The notes under the pieces were generated by a model, which saw nothing but the letters and a program-made list of their open reading frames with translations, searched no databases and was not told the DNA's origin. Below, piece after piece: positions 11,633 to 23,640 of a stretch of DNA of 64,000 nt. The stretch spans positions 10,801,709 through 10,865,708 of the forward strand of contig CM019230.1 in NCBI GenBank assembly GCA_009741485.1, written 5' to 3'. Within the stretch, counting starts at the first letter, position 1, and every line of letters begins with the position of its first letter. The stretch is from Malurus cyaneus samueli (Eukaryota > Chordata > Aves > Passeriformes > Maluridae). A program made the translations under genes and the position numbers.

Positions 11633-12130
11633 TGATGATTTTTGCTTTTCTTTTTATATAGCACCCTTTTATATATTTTAATATACCCTTTCAACATTTT
11701 CTGTACCCTTTATATATCCTGTACCCTTTGCCTACATGCTGTAATTCTGTAGTCTGATATTCCAGCTGAGTTTTGGGGTTCCTGCCTGGCAGAGAGACCA
11801 ATATCCTCAGTGAGGGGTCAGTGAGCCCTGTGCATCTTAAACCTGAAAGTTGGAGCCTTCTTTTGGAACATTTGTGTAAACTGGGCTCTGGCCTCACCCG
11901 GGGCAGGGGGAAATCTTTAAAATAAAGAACATTACTTCATTCGTTAATTTTCTTACTGAGAAATTCTAGATAGATGTGTAATTTGTGAAATCTATAAAAC
12001 CTTTATCTGTGCTATATGCGGGGGGCATTTTCTATTGTGTTGTGCACCTGGGATCCCATTAAACACTGAGAGAAAACCCTTCTTATCCCCTTAATGGTGT
12101 CTGTGTCATTATTAAACACTGGCCAATCAA
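11633..12130 (+). mobile_element. Solo LTR, family A
   Basis: About 500 bp shares its whole length with 60347-60864 (opposite strand), which lies outside the palindromes, so this is an interspersed element. It starts TGATGATTTTTGC and has TATA-like TTTTTATATAG near 11655. AATAAAGAAC lies at 11921, followed by an R/U5-like stretch ending GTGTCTGTGTCATTATTAAA. That layout fits a retroviral LTR. No internal gag/pol sequence is attached, and I could not identify a target-site duplication. Confidence 0.72.
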
Positions 12131-12439
12131 GGGACTGGCCCCAACACTGGGGACAGGGACAGAAGTTTGGGCTGCTCTGGGCATCACAAGGCACATGTGG
12201 GGCTGTGGCCAGGCTGTGTCACACCAGGGCTTCAGCACCAGCAGCTTCCACTGTCCCTGCAGGGATCCCAAACAGCTCCTCTCCCCCAAAAAAGGGTGCA
12301 GAGAAGGGGCTCCCAGGCAGCTCTGGCCAGCTGGACCAGGAAGCTCCCACCTCTGGGGCTGGCAGGGGGTTCCCAATCCCCAGGGAGCCGGCAGGGAGAC
12401 AGCTCCATCCCATGGGATGTCACCAATTCCACCGCAGGA

Positions 12440-12720
12440 ATGCAAACAAATCCCCTTTTCTCCCGGTAATTTGTTTCCGTGCAGAATAAATTGAATATGT
12501 AATTTCATTTTCTCTCTTGGAGCATTAACAACCTTGGAATTGTTGGGATTCACAATGAAGACAACAAACAGTAATTACTGACGAGCTGATATGGCTGTGG
12601 AGAGGAGGATGCGATGGATTTTAATTCTCGGCAGCCCTGTTTGCTCTCCCCCTGCATTAGGCATAATAAAGTGTTACAGCAGATCATGTTCTGCTCTAAA
12701 AGAGCTCTGAGCAGCCACCA
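12440..12720. other. AT-rich repeat-free island, possible conserved regulatory DNA
   Basis: The segment has CAGTAATTACTGACGAGCTG, GCATTAGGCATAATAAAG and GTAATTTCATTTTC stretches. Its inverted copy at 15250-15525 is nearly identical, with only a few one-base changes. A conserved enhancer is possible; alignment to other birds would decide. Confidence 0.22.
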
Positions 12721-12898
12721 CAAACTCCTCTGCTAGTGACTGAGACAGGATTTGTTTAGGGGTTTTGTATGCAAAGTTGTTTATTACAAAAAGCTTTGTA
12801 TTTTGTAGGAATTTGAATAACTAACAATTAGTTTTTATTTGTATACAATGTATAGCAATGGGTAAAGTTTGGGGTGGTTTTGGTTTTTTTTTTTTTTT

Positions 12899-13243
12899 CC
12901 ATGGCTTCAGTTTCTGAGAATTGGCTTTTGTGTATTTAATTTTATAACTTTTTCTTAGAGTTTTTAGACAATTTCTAACAGATTTCTGTTGTTGAGGTCT
13001 ACATCCCCACACTCTTCCCTGTTAGGACGCCTCCCCGCCCTGCTCCTCCAGCAGCCTTTGGGAGGGCCTCACCACCCTCACAGGGAAGAATTTCTTCCTA
13101 GTGTTTAATTTAAATCCATTCTCTTTCAGTTTTAAGGACATTTCTCTTGTTCTGCAGCTCATTGCCTGTATGAAAAGTCCCTCTCCAGCTCTCTGTGCAA
13201 ATCCTTCAGGAACTGGGAAGGGCTTTAAAATACTCAAAGCTCC
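12899..13243 (-). mobile_element. Palindrome 1 spacer, first part, with CR1 fragment
   Basis: From about 13022 the sequence reads as the reverse complement of CR1. CCTCACAGGGAAGAATTTCT is followed by TTTCAGTTTTAAGGACAT and AAGTCCCTCTCCAGCTCTC, the usual order in bird CR1 3' halves. It ends where block A copy 2 begins. Positions 12899-13021 are unclassified. Confidence 0.75.
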
Positions 13244-15074
13244 ACTGGGCAAGGACAGGAGAAACTGCTCTCATTGGCAAATCGGTTCAATCTCCACAAG
13301 ATCAGGTTTTGATGATCCTCACCCTGGCAGAATCCAGCAGAGAGCACCTCCTGTACAGCTCACAGGGCTGGATGGGATGGGATGGGATGGGATGGATGTG
13401 GATGGGATGGGATGGATGGATGGATGGATGGGATGGGATGGATGGGATGGGATGGTGGGATGGGATGGATGGGATGGGATGGGGATGGATGGGATGGATG
13501 GCATGGAGATGGGATAATGGGATGGGTGAGTGGATCCATGGGATGGGATGGGATGGGATCCATGGGATGGGATCCATGGGATGGGATGGGATGGGATCCA
13601 TGGGATGGGATGTCTCTCCAAGGCCAGCAGCTCCCAGTCAGGCTGCTCCTCCTCAAGAGGCTTTTTTTGTACATTCCTTGGACACTTACCCTAAAAGGCT
13701 CTTCTATGCCTTTCCCACACCCATGAGCTTCCCAGCATCCTGGAGGAGTTTGCAGAGCTGCTGCCCTTCGAGCCAAGGTTGTCCCAGGTTTCTGGGGACC
13801 TCATGAAGTGATGGCCACAAAGTTGTACAGCTGCAGTTAATCACAGAGAAACTGGTGTGATGTGAAATTCAGAGTGCAAAATGCAGCTCTTGTGAATCCT
13901 TCAGAAGCCCGAAGAGGCTGGATCCTGTTTCTCTTGCCACCAGAAGCTTTTCCCAGGGAAGCAGGACTCCTGGGTTTGGTGACTGTTTGGAAAGCTGCCC
14001 CTCACTGTTCTGTGCCTCACTGCTTCTGGTGTTGAGGAGGAGCAGAACCTTTCCCTCTGTCCCCAGATTTGCCCACAATTCCTGCAAGCCCAGAGTGTGG
14101 AGAGCACAGATCTCCAGCTGGGACAGGGAGCTCTGCTGGGTGGGCACAGAGTGCTCCAACACCTGGGAAAGGATCCCAGAACCATGGGATGTTTGTGCAG
14201 GGACCATGGGAGCCTCCAGTGATCCAGGGCTTTAGGTCAGGTCGCCTGGATCTGGAAAACTCCGGGTGAGAGGGATTGCAGGGGAGATCTCTGGAGAGAT
14301 TCCAGGGGATGCAGAGGGATTGCCCTGAGTCTCTGGAGAATCCAGAGGATGCAGAGGGATTGCAGAGGAGTGTCTGGCAAAACCTTCCCACCCTGAGAGA
14401 CACTCCCTGACTGCAATCTGCCCCCTCCTCACCCCGTCCCCTCCCCTCCCCTGGCTCTGTCCTTGCTGTCACCCTGTGAGCAGTGAGAAATCTCCATGAG
14501 GCTCCTTCAGCCTCCCCTTCCCCAGAGGGAGGCCCAGCTCCTTCCCTGTCCCAGGAATTTGTGCTGCAGGGAGCTGCCAGCTCCACCAGCAGTGATATCC
14601 CAGTGAAACCTCTCCCAACCAAACCAGCACAAACTCCTCAGCATTCCCTGAGCTCTACCCCGACCTGGGAGCTTCAGGGATGATGTTTATCCTGTGCCTG
14701 TCTCCTCCCAGGGCTGGGCAGGATGTGGTGCCCATTCCAGAGGCACAGGGATGCTCTGGAATTTGCCACACTCAGCTCCAGAGAGCTTTTTGCTCCTTCT
14801 CTTTGTGTGTTTGAGGGCACAACTCTGAGAAAGGTGCTAGAAACACCTCCTGTCTCTGTTTTCATTGCTTCCCCATCATCTCTGGGGGTGTTTCTGCAGG
14901 AAATTCCTGGAATGTCATTAAAATGGAGTTTTTTCCACATTGATGCCATTTCCTGAGCCCTCCCCACTCCAATCAGATCCGAACAGGACGCTCGATGCTC
15001 TGCCTCAGATTAGGTCCTCGTGTTTCACACGGAGTTCAGCAGCTCTCCAGACGATCTTTGGCAGTCTAATTATA
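13244..15074 (+). repeat. Block A, copy 2, in the spacer of palindrome 1
   Basis: Same-direction duplicate of 3141-5000. The upstream neighbour is CR1 here and repeat D in copy 1. The downstream neighbour is inverted palindrome sequence here and unique DNA in copy 1. Scattered one-base losses, such as CTCTTGTGAATCC against CTCTTGGTGAATCC, point to lower sequence quality or divergence. Confidence 0.9.
13368..13612. repeat. GGGAT/GATGG pentamer array, second copy
   Basis: About 245 bp of GATGG-type repeats. The internal order differs from 3262-3515, with more GATGGATG interruptions and less pure pentamer. ORFs across it are repeat translations. Confidence 0.95.
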
Positions 15075-15856
15075 TTTAAAGAAAACAAAAAAAAAACCAA
15101 AACCACCCCAAACTTTACCCATTGCTATACATTGTATACAAATAAAAACTAATTGTTAGTTATTCAAATTCCTACAAAATACAAAGCTTTTTTGTAATAA
15201 ACAACTTTGCATACAAAACCCCTAAACAAACTCCATGTCTCAGTCACTAGCAGAGGAGTTTGTGGTGGCTGCTCAGAGCTCTTTTAGAGCAGAACATGAT
15301 CTGCTGTAACACTTTATTATGCCTAATGCAGGGGGAGAGCAAACAGGGCTGCCGAGAATTAAAATCCATCGCATCCTCCTCTCCACAGCCATATCAGCTC
15401 GTCAGTAATTACTTGTTTGTTGTCTTCATTGTGAATCCCAACAATTCCAAGGTTGTTAATGCTCCAAGAGAGAAAATGAAATTACATATTCAATTTATTC
15501 TGCACGGAAACAAATTACCGGGAAGAAAAGGGGATTTGTTTGCATTCCTGCGGTGGAATTGGTGACATCCCATGGGATGGAGCTGTCTCCCTGCCGGCTC
15601 CCTGGGGATTGGGAACCCCCTGCCAGCCCCAGAGGTGGGAGCTTCCCTGGTCCAGCTGGCCAGAGCTGCCTGGGAGCCCCTTCTCTGCACCCTTTTTTGG
15701 GGGAGAGGAGCTGTTTGGGATCCCTGCAGGGACAGTGGAAGCTGCTGGTGCTGAAGCCCTGGTGTGACACAGCCTGGCCACAGCCCCACATGTGCCTTGT
15801 GATGCCCAGAGCAGCCCAAACTTCTGTCCCTGTCCCCAGTGTTGGGGGCCAGTCCC

Positions 15857-16357
15857 TTGATTGGCCAGTTTTAATAATGACACAGACACCATTAAGGGGA
15901 TAAGAAGGGTTTTCTCTCAGTGTTTAATGGGATCCCAGGTGCACAACACAATAGAAAATGCCCCCCGCATATAGCACAGATAAAGGTTTTATAGATTTCA
16001 CAAATTACACATCTATCTAGAATTTCTCAGTAAGAAAATTAACGAATGAAGTAATGTTCTTCTATTTTAAAGATTTCCCCCTGCCCCGGGTGAGGCCAGA
16101 GCCCAGTTTACACAAAATGTTCCAAAAAGAAGGCTCCAACTTTCAGGTTTAAGATAGCACAGGGCTCACTGACCCCTCACTGAGGATATTTGGTCTCTCT
16201 GCCCAGCAGAACCCCAAAACTCAGCTGGAATATCAGACTACAGGAATTACAGCATGTAGGCAAAGGGTACAGGGATATATAAAGGGTACAGAAAATGTCT
16301 GAAAGGGTATATAAAATATATAAAAGGGTCTATAAAAAAGAAAGGCAAAAATCATCA
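15857..16357 (-). mobile_element. Solo LTR, family A (palindrome copy)
   Basis: Mirror of 11633-12130 within the right arm, with the same flanks, so it is the same insertion duplicated with the arm and not a separate integration. Confidence 0.72.
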
Positions 16358-16973
16358 GGTGTCACTGGGCCTGTGACTCCAGGAGCTGTTTGTCAGGATA
16401 CATTTGGCAAACAGGGGAGAAGGGAGAGTGCTCCTGCACTAAAGTGTTTGCCTTGGCTTAAGCTCTTCACTCCAGGAAATGCTTACCTTTACCCAGTTAA
16501 TTTCCACAGTGCTTCCATTTACCTTTCTGCAGATCTGACTCAAATATCAATGATGCTTTGCATTCCTGGTCCTTTACATGAGCTGAGCTCAAATGTAGGG
16601 CTGGAAGAAAAAGCAGTTGGGGGGTGGAAGTTGCTTTTAACATCTTTGAGATGCTAAAATGGAATAAATCATTGTCTGGAGCTGGTCCCACTCAGAAGCA
16701 GGCTGAGTTTCACCTGCCAAAGTGCAGCCTCAGCCAGACTCTCTCCCGGGCTGGAGAGCAGAGCAGGACAGGGCTCCTCAGCTGAGGAGGACACAGGGCT
16801 TTGATGGCATCTCTGGTAATGGAATAGGGAGGGACTGGAGCTGGGGTGAGACTGAGTGAGACACCCAAGGAGAAGGTTCCAGAGAGAAGGTCCCTGTTTG
16901 GTGGTCAGGAGCAGGGATGGTGGGGAATGAGGCTCGGGACAGCTCTGAACGTGTTTGGGAGGAATGGAGCAGC

Positions 16974-17056
16974 CAGGGAGAGGGAGAGGGAGAGGGAGAG
17001 GAATGGGGAGAGGGATGAAGAGAGGAATGGGGAGAGGGACAGGGAGAGGGACAGTG
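16974..17056. repeat. Purine tract (GGGAGA-rich)
   Basis: About 80 bp of GAGAGGGA-type repeats. The mirror tract in the left arm is 10935-11015. Confidence 0.8.
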
Positions 17057-18279
17057 ATTCCTCTGGGAATGACGTGTCCTGCAGCTGGGGAGGGAGCTGG
17101 GGAGCAGCAGAGGGATGGGGAGGGTTTCCATGAGGAATGAGGAGTGACCCCAGCCCTTACTGTCCCACCTGGGCTGGGATGGGCAGCACTGAAGTGGAGA
17201 TGTCCCTCCCACACTGGCCCAGGTCCATCAGGGCTGCAGGGATGGGAGGCTGAGCAGGGAAAATGCTGAGGGGGATGTGGGACCTGGGGACCCTGCATGT
17301 CCCCAGACCCTGCAGGGCCTTGGCTGTGGTGACATAGCACTAGTGGCTGTGCCAGCCTCCAACACAGAGAACAGCTGGCACTGATGGCAGATGTGTCCAG
17401 TCCCTGCCAAATCCCACCCTCAACCCCTCTGGCAGCGCTGTGGATCCCAGACCTGCCCATCTCCTTCCATTTCTGGATCTGTGGTGACATGTGGCAGCTG
17501 AAGATCCACCGACCCCAGGGACCCACCAGAGCCTCCCGAGGTGCCCACAGGGATCCAGGACCAGAATCAGCCTGAGGTTCTGGGGGCTGCTCAAGGAAAG
17601 CAGCTGCAGCACCATGAGCCTGCTCCAGGCCCAGGGAAAATGACAAAAAAGGGAACATTTGCCAGGAAAGAATGCAGAACTAAGTGGGGAAAATACATTT
17701 TAATGAAATGCAAATATGTTTGCCGGCATCTAGCAGAGAATTAAAAGCATAAATAAATAAATGCAAACCGGGAGTGAGTGTTTAGCACCAGATTTGGAGC
17801 TTTGCTTAAAGGGCCAGACCCAGGTGATGCTGCTGGGGCCCTGCTCCAGCCACACCTTGCAGGGAGAAGGAGCAACCTCTGCTGCTGCCTTGGCTGAACT
17901 CCTCCACATTTTGGAGAACTCTTTCCATTCTAGTTGATAGAATGACTCTGAAGTTTGATGCTAAAACCTGGCTGGAGTTTTTTGGATGGTCAGTGAAGCA
18001 AAGGAAGGGCTAGGGCACGCTCTGCTCGCTGAGCTGACCCAGACAGCCCCTCCAGCTCCGAGGGCTGCAGGAGTGATAGAGCCCAGCTCAGGGGTTTTGG
18101 GGCTGCTTGGGCTTCCCCAGTTCACACCAGTCCCAGAGGGGCTTGGCAAGCACCAGGGATGAAGTAATTTATTCTATTCTCTATTTTAGGTCTGTTTAAC
18201 CTCCCTGACAGTACTGGCTCACACCCTGCCCCTGGCCTGGGGTTAAGGCACAGCTCAGCTCATGGAAGGAGCAGCAGGG

Positions 18280-18705
18280 TGCTCCTGTCCCCATGGATTG
18301 TCCCTGTCCCCATGGACTATTCCTGTCCCCAAGGAGGGAAGGCAGCACGATGCTCCTGTCCCCATGGATCATTCCTGCCCCATGGATTGTTCCTGTCCCC
18401 ATGGAATGTTCCTGTCCCCATGGACTCCCATCCCCATGGATTGCCCGTGTTTTTTTCCCCCCCCCCCATGGGAATTGTTCCATCACTATGGATTGCCCTC
18501 CTGATCGTCCCCATGGATTTTCCCATCCCCTATGGATTGCCCCTGTCCCCATGAATTGTTACCCATTCCCCATGGATTGCCCCTGTCCCATGGATCATTC
18601 CCATCCCCATGAATTGTTCCCATCCCATGGACTGTTCCCTGTTCCCAATGAATGTTCCTGTCTCATGGATTTCTCCCATCCCCCTGTGATTTCTCCCATC
18701 CCAAG
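18280..18705. repeat. Minisatellite, about 20-bp unit (inverted copy)
   Basis: Mirror of 9290-9715. Unit lengths vary more, and a T-run plus C-run interrupts the array at 18451-18470. The irregular form suggests sequencing noise or real drift. Confidence 0.88.
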
Positions 18706-20877
18706 GAATTGCTCCCTGCTCTGAGAAAGACTGGGGATGAGGAGGGACCCTCCCTCCTGCAGCCTGGCAGGGCGTGCTAGAGCCAGCATGCTGATTTCTC
18801 TGCGTGCCTCCGTGAATGTTTTGCCTCTCCTGCCCTGATTCAGCACTCTGCAAGCCCACAAGGAGCCTGGGGGGACTTCAGGCCCAAATAACTTTCCAAG
18901 TGTTATTTTCCTGAGCGACATTATGTCGTTTAAGACTACCCTGTGAGCATAAAAATCCCTCATAATGATTCCCTGTCAGCTCTTCTTTTCAAGACCTTTT
19001 TCTCCTTCCTAGAAATGCATGACACACTATGGAATTATGTAAAGCTCCCTCTCCATGGCTATGAATAGTGTTTCTATTCTGTATTGGTTTATATTTGGTT
19101 TGATAACACAACTCATATTTAAGTTTAACCAAGGCACAATTTCTCTAACAAGGGCAGCAAACAAAGCAAGGAGCTTAAGTCGAGCAAACGAGTGCAGAAG
19201 TGGATCCTTTACTTCCTTACCCCGCTTCAAATTATTCCCGAGCGCTCGGTTTAGACAACAGATACAAATGATTTGTAGGAGTTTCCACCCCAAAACACAA
19301 TAACACAGCAGGGCTGTGCGTTTCCCAGCTCTGCTCTCGCTCCTTTCACACAGCCCCGTGCTTTTGTGCGGCAGCCTGGCCATTTGTCTTTATTAAAAAA
19401 GAAATTAGCATGAAACCCAAGCTCTCGCTTAATGGGCTCTGAGCTCCTCGGCAAATGTTTCTGTTAAACCAGTCCGGAGCTCTGCTGCAATTCTTGCTGC
19501 CCAGATGGAGGAGAGAAATGGAAATGCTGCCGTTGAGCAGGGAGGAAAGCAAGGGAAGTGTGTCGGGTGTGTGGTTTAGTGCTGGGCATGAAGCTCCCTG
19601 AGCTGATGGAGCAGGGAGGGAGTGAGCAATGGAGCTGGAAAAGGCCTTTTCTTAGGCTGAGCCCTTCCTGCTTGGGGTTGGGGATTTCGTGTGTGGGCAT
19701 GGAGCATTTGGGGGAAATTCAGAAGGGTTGCCATGAAAAATGACCCTGCTCCAGCAAATCCACTTTGGCTCCAAGTAAATTCTGGAGACACCGGCATGAG
19801 GTGTGGCTGAAGGCTCCTTGCCCAGTCACCAGGAAAGGAAAACTTCAGCGCTCTCTGGGAAGGCAAGCAGGGGAAGCAGGGGCAACAGTCTGAGAGCTAC
19901 TTGGTGCTCCAAGGATCCTGATTTCCTGGCTCTATTTGAGATGGAAATGGCTTGGAATGCTCCAGAAAACCCATGGGATGCATCACCTTGCACACCTCTG
20001 GGAGCTGCAACCCTCAGCTTTGCCCTGAACACTGAGAAAACATCACAGAATATCCCAAAATGGAAGGGATCCACAAGGATCAAGTCCAGCTCCTGGCCCT
20101 GCACAGAAGAGTCCCAAGAATCTCATCTAACTGCCTAAGAAATGATCTTTATTTCTTGAATCCTAAATAAATGTCTTAAACTCAAGGCTTGTAGAACAGA
20201 GGGTAAGAGTCCACTTTGAACAGTTTGGACATTTTTTTCTGCGAATTCAAGTTCTAGAAGGAATGTCTTGTGAAAGAGCAGCAGTTTAGTGAAAAATTAT
20301 TTTCATCAAGTTGGTTTTCCTTTCTACTTTTTCCATAAGGAAATTCGAACTCTGAGAAAGAACTTCGGGTTTTCTAGGCTGAAGTTTAAAGCCAAATGTG
20401 ATTTGGTTGGGCTTTTTTTGGATGGTTTTGGTCAAAAATCAAGCAATTATCAACAACAAAATTTTCAGCTGGGCCTTGGGGGGCCTCACTCATTTTAAAG
20501 ATATTTTCCAAGGAGGAATCTCTCAGGACCTAAATGGAGATATTGATGCTGACAGAAGACAAAGCATTTGGAGCATTTACCTGCCTCTCCTGCTTTCTGC
20601 TCAGATTCTTGGCATGGTCTGATAAATCCCTTTGGAAAACAGGGCACAGACAGGTTGTCTGTCTCTCTCTTGCCCTGACACAAAGTTGACAGAGGACCTT
20701 TGAAAACCCATTTTGGGAGGCGTGATAAAGTGATTCCTGATGTCTCCTGTCTGGTTTAAGGGTAGCCCTTCCCTCTGGATGTGACCTTGGAGGTCAAGTG
20801 CTGCCCTGAGCTCCCGTGCCCTGATGTCCCCGGGCTCAGGGTGCTGCCCTGACCTCTGCCAAGAGCCAAGAGCTCTT

Positions 20878-20945
20878 GGGGGTGGCACTGGATGATCTTT
20901 CAGGTCCCTTCCAACAGAAACCATCCTGGAGTTCTGGGATTCCCT
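20878..20945 (+). mobile_element. CR1 3'-end remnant (palindrome copy)
   Basis: It reads GATGATCTTTCAGGTCCCTT followed by CCAACAGAAACCATCCTGGA, a typical CR1 3' terminus. It mirrors 7030-7092. Confidence 0.75.
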
Positions 20946-21663
20946 AAGGGGAACCAGCAGTGCCTCGATGATTTTGTTGATGACAGGAGTGTCACCATTC
21001 CCTACCCAATGTTGGATACATGTTTTAGGTGTCTCATTTTGGGGTTTGCAGAGAGCTGGGGGTGCTTCAGTGGACAGGTTGAGGGGGATGGGCAGACATC
21101 AAGTGGTTTCCTGCAGAGGCTGAAGATGCCATCTTGATGAGCAGCTCCATTTGTGTCTGCACCCACATCCTGCAGGTCCCAGCTCTGCCCAGGGCACTCA
21201 GCAGGTGACAGGGACAGCTGGATCTGAGCTGGGACAAGGAAACCTCTCTGTTCCAGCCCCAAATCTGCTGCTGCAGGCATGGCAACAGCATGGAGAGGGC
21301 CAGGTGGTGGCAGTGACTCTTGGGTTGTTTCATCTCCCTCTGGGTCTGGAGCTCTCAGTCAGTTCTGTGGGAACCCTCGGGGCACAGCAGAGGTGAAATC
21401 CCTGCTCAGGTCCATCCTGGCTCAGATGTGTCAGGCAGAAAGGTCTCATTTGGGATCCTGAGCACTGAGGATGTGGTGAGCAGTTTGTGGGGCGTGTGGT
21501 GAGGATCCCAGCATCCCATGAAATCCCAGAAAGCAGAAATCCAGTGCTGCCTTTACCCTGCCCGCTCCCAGCACTGAGCCCTCAGCAGGAGAAGGGGTCT
21601 GCTTGATTCCAGTGCTTCCCGTTTGTCCAGAACACCCCACCAAGCCTTGTAGGGTGGCCCAGC

Positions 21664-22255
21664 CCACACCTCTGCTCGTTTGGAAGCAAACCAGCAGGGG
21701 AATTACCCCCACACAAATGTTTTGTGCCAGATATTGGAGAAATGCTAAGTCAGACCACATTTAATATGAAAATTAAAATAAAGGCATAATACAGAAACAA
21801 CAGCTTAAACTGCAAAGATCAGAGACAACCCCCTGACACCCTGGGCAGGGTGGTGCTGCAGCCCCGTGCACTGATGGATGTGCTCTCGTCCAAGCGCTGA
21901 TCCTGCACACAGCTCCAGTCCGTCTCTGCAGCTCCAGGTGTTCTGGCTCCTCTCCTCTGGGAATCAGTGGGAGAGTGTCCCAGTGTCCCAAGCCTCAGTT
22001 TCTGTGCCAGTAGGGTATGCAGCTCCTCCTCTCTGGGCATGGGCATCTCTCCAATGGGATGAATGAATTCATGGTCATTCCCAGAGCCCTGGATGGCTCA
22101 TGAGCAGAGATGGCCCCCGGATGGTGTTATCAGGGCTGGGTATGCTGAGGATAAGAGCTCTGCCCCAGCTGGTTAAACAGCTCATGGAGATGGGGATAGG
22201 ATACAGACTGTTTGGGTACACTTTCCATGGAACTGAGACAAGGGACATCAGAGCT
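21664..22255 (-). repeat. Dispersed repeat D at the outer end of palindrome 1
   Basis: Mirror of 5655-6280. Arm similarity stops at the edge of this repeat, so the outer palindrome junctions sit at a dispersed repeat. Confidence 0.75.
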
Positions 22256-23404
22256 TCACTGACATTTCCAAAGCACACAGAGGCCCAGCTGCCCTGGCAT
22301 TCACGAGCTCCGGTCTGACCTGTGGCTCTGCCTCAGCCCTGGCCGCTGCCAGAGCCCCTGGCTGGGCGAGCACTCAGCAGCTGCCCAGCTCTCATTATTT
22401 ACTGCCTGCAAGCCAAAGGGCACAAAACGTTCCTCAATTCCTTCACAGCAGGCAGGGGAGCTCCTGGCTGCTCTCACAGTGAGGGATGTGATCACCAAAG
22501 CTATTTTCCCTCATTATTTCCCCGAGTTTTGTGCAGTAGCAGATGGATCTTCATTAAGTTGAACACAACTTTTAGGGTGAAGCTGCTTTCATTGTTAGAA
22601 CGGCTCCTGCAGTAACCCCGGCTGCTTTATTGGGATTTACACCAAAAGGGCTGAGAAACACAATGGCAAAATAAAGATGCCTTTAAGCACATAATGGGAA
22701 AGCACTTCCCTTCCCTGGAAAGGTCATGCATGGCAAGTGGGAAATGGAGCTTGAGTGGCTCAGGGTCAGGCTGAGTGTCTGGGTAGGGGGGAGGATAAAT
22801 CACAGACAGGCACCTCCAGAATGAGCCCAAAGCTCTTCCCAGAAAATCCCATTTACCAGGTTCATTCTAAGAATGAACCCTCAGAATCCCAGACTGTTTG
22901 CTGGGGGACAGGAGGGACGGGCAGCTTGTGCAGAACCTCAGACAGGACCTGGGAAATGTCTGCAGGAGGCTGCAGGTGAGTCTGGCCAGGCAGGGGGAGG
23001 GAGAGCTGCTCCAGACCACACTCAGGGTTCCCTAAATCCCCTGGAGCCTCCTTGCTCAGGAGGGATGGGGGAGCAGGTGCTGACGGGGTTCTGGAGGCTT
23101 AGGGTCCACAGCAGCTCAGGCTTGGGGCCAGCTCTGGGGCCTCAGCCTCAGCCTCTGTGACCCTTCTGGTAAGGTCCAGCTGAGTGGGAAACAACCCTTC
23201 CCTGGCCCCTGTCAGGGAGCAGGGGCATGGCAGGGATTGCCCTGCCCCACTGGGGACAGAGGGGAGGGTGGGACTCCCTTTCTCCTGGCAGGTTTATCCT
23301 TTCAGCACTTGGATCTTCACAGGAGCCTGGGCTGGGCTGATGAGTAGACAAGGAGTGGCCACAGCCAGGACCCAAATCCTGCTTCCTTATGATGCAAAGG
23401 AGCA
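22256..23404. other. Unique DNA, with an AT-rich island at 22480-22700
   Basis: No gene is recognised. The AT-rich part has TTCATTAAGTTGAACACAAC and ATAAAGATGCCTTTAAGCAC stretches and no repeat signature. It might be conserved regulatory DNA, but this is weakly supported. Confidence 0.4.
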
Positions 23405-23640
23405 GAGAGTTATAGGAACAGAGAATCTGGTTGAAATGGACCTTTAATGGTCATCCAATGTCACCCCCTGCCATGGCAGAGAACCTCCCACTGTCCCAGG
23501 TCACTCCCAGCCCCAATGTCCAGCCTGGCCTTGGGCACTGCCAGGGATCCAGGGGCAGCCACAGCTGCTCTGGGCATCCTGGTGGCATCCCCACCCCCAT
23601 TTAAACAAACCCTTCCCAATACTTCAATCTCCCCTCTTTT
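23405..23640 (-). mobile_element. CR1 fragment
   Basis: The order of blocks matches the other CR1 copies: a GGTTGAAATGGACCTTTAAT start, CCATGGCAGAGAACCTCCCA, CCCCAATGTCCAGCCTGGCC, then GGGGCAGCCACAGCTGCTCT. It is read from the 3' end inward, so the element is on the minus strand. Confidence 0.9.

Larger units (their letters stand above)
5655..12898 (+). repeat. Palindrome 1, left arm (about 7.2 kb)
   Basis: Reverse-complement similarity to 15080-22255 runs through the whole segment and includes unique sequence as well as repeats, so this is a true inverted duplication in the assembly. The outer end coincides with the boundary of repeat D, and the inner end lies in a poly-T run at about 12886-12899. 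This arm reads more smoothly than its partner, which has many extra or missing bases in homopolymers. No gene is recognised inside it. Confidence 0.93.
15080..22255 (-). repeat. Palindrome 1, right arm
   Basis: Reverse complement of 5655-12898. It begins in a poly-A run mirroring the poly-T at 12886-12899 and ends at the repeat D boundary. It carries more homopolymer and single-base irregularities than the left arm, for example a long T then C run at 18451-18470. It adds nothing new in content: LTR A, the 20-bp minisatellite, the CR1 remnant and repeat D all recur in reverse order. No gene is recognised. Confidence 0.93.

Noticed and set aside
16669..17658. 329-residue minus-strand ORF
   Set aside because: Low-complexity Pro/Ser/Leu-rich, no domain, interrupted in the mirror arm, and crosses a CTCTCC tract.
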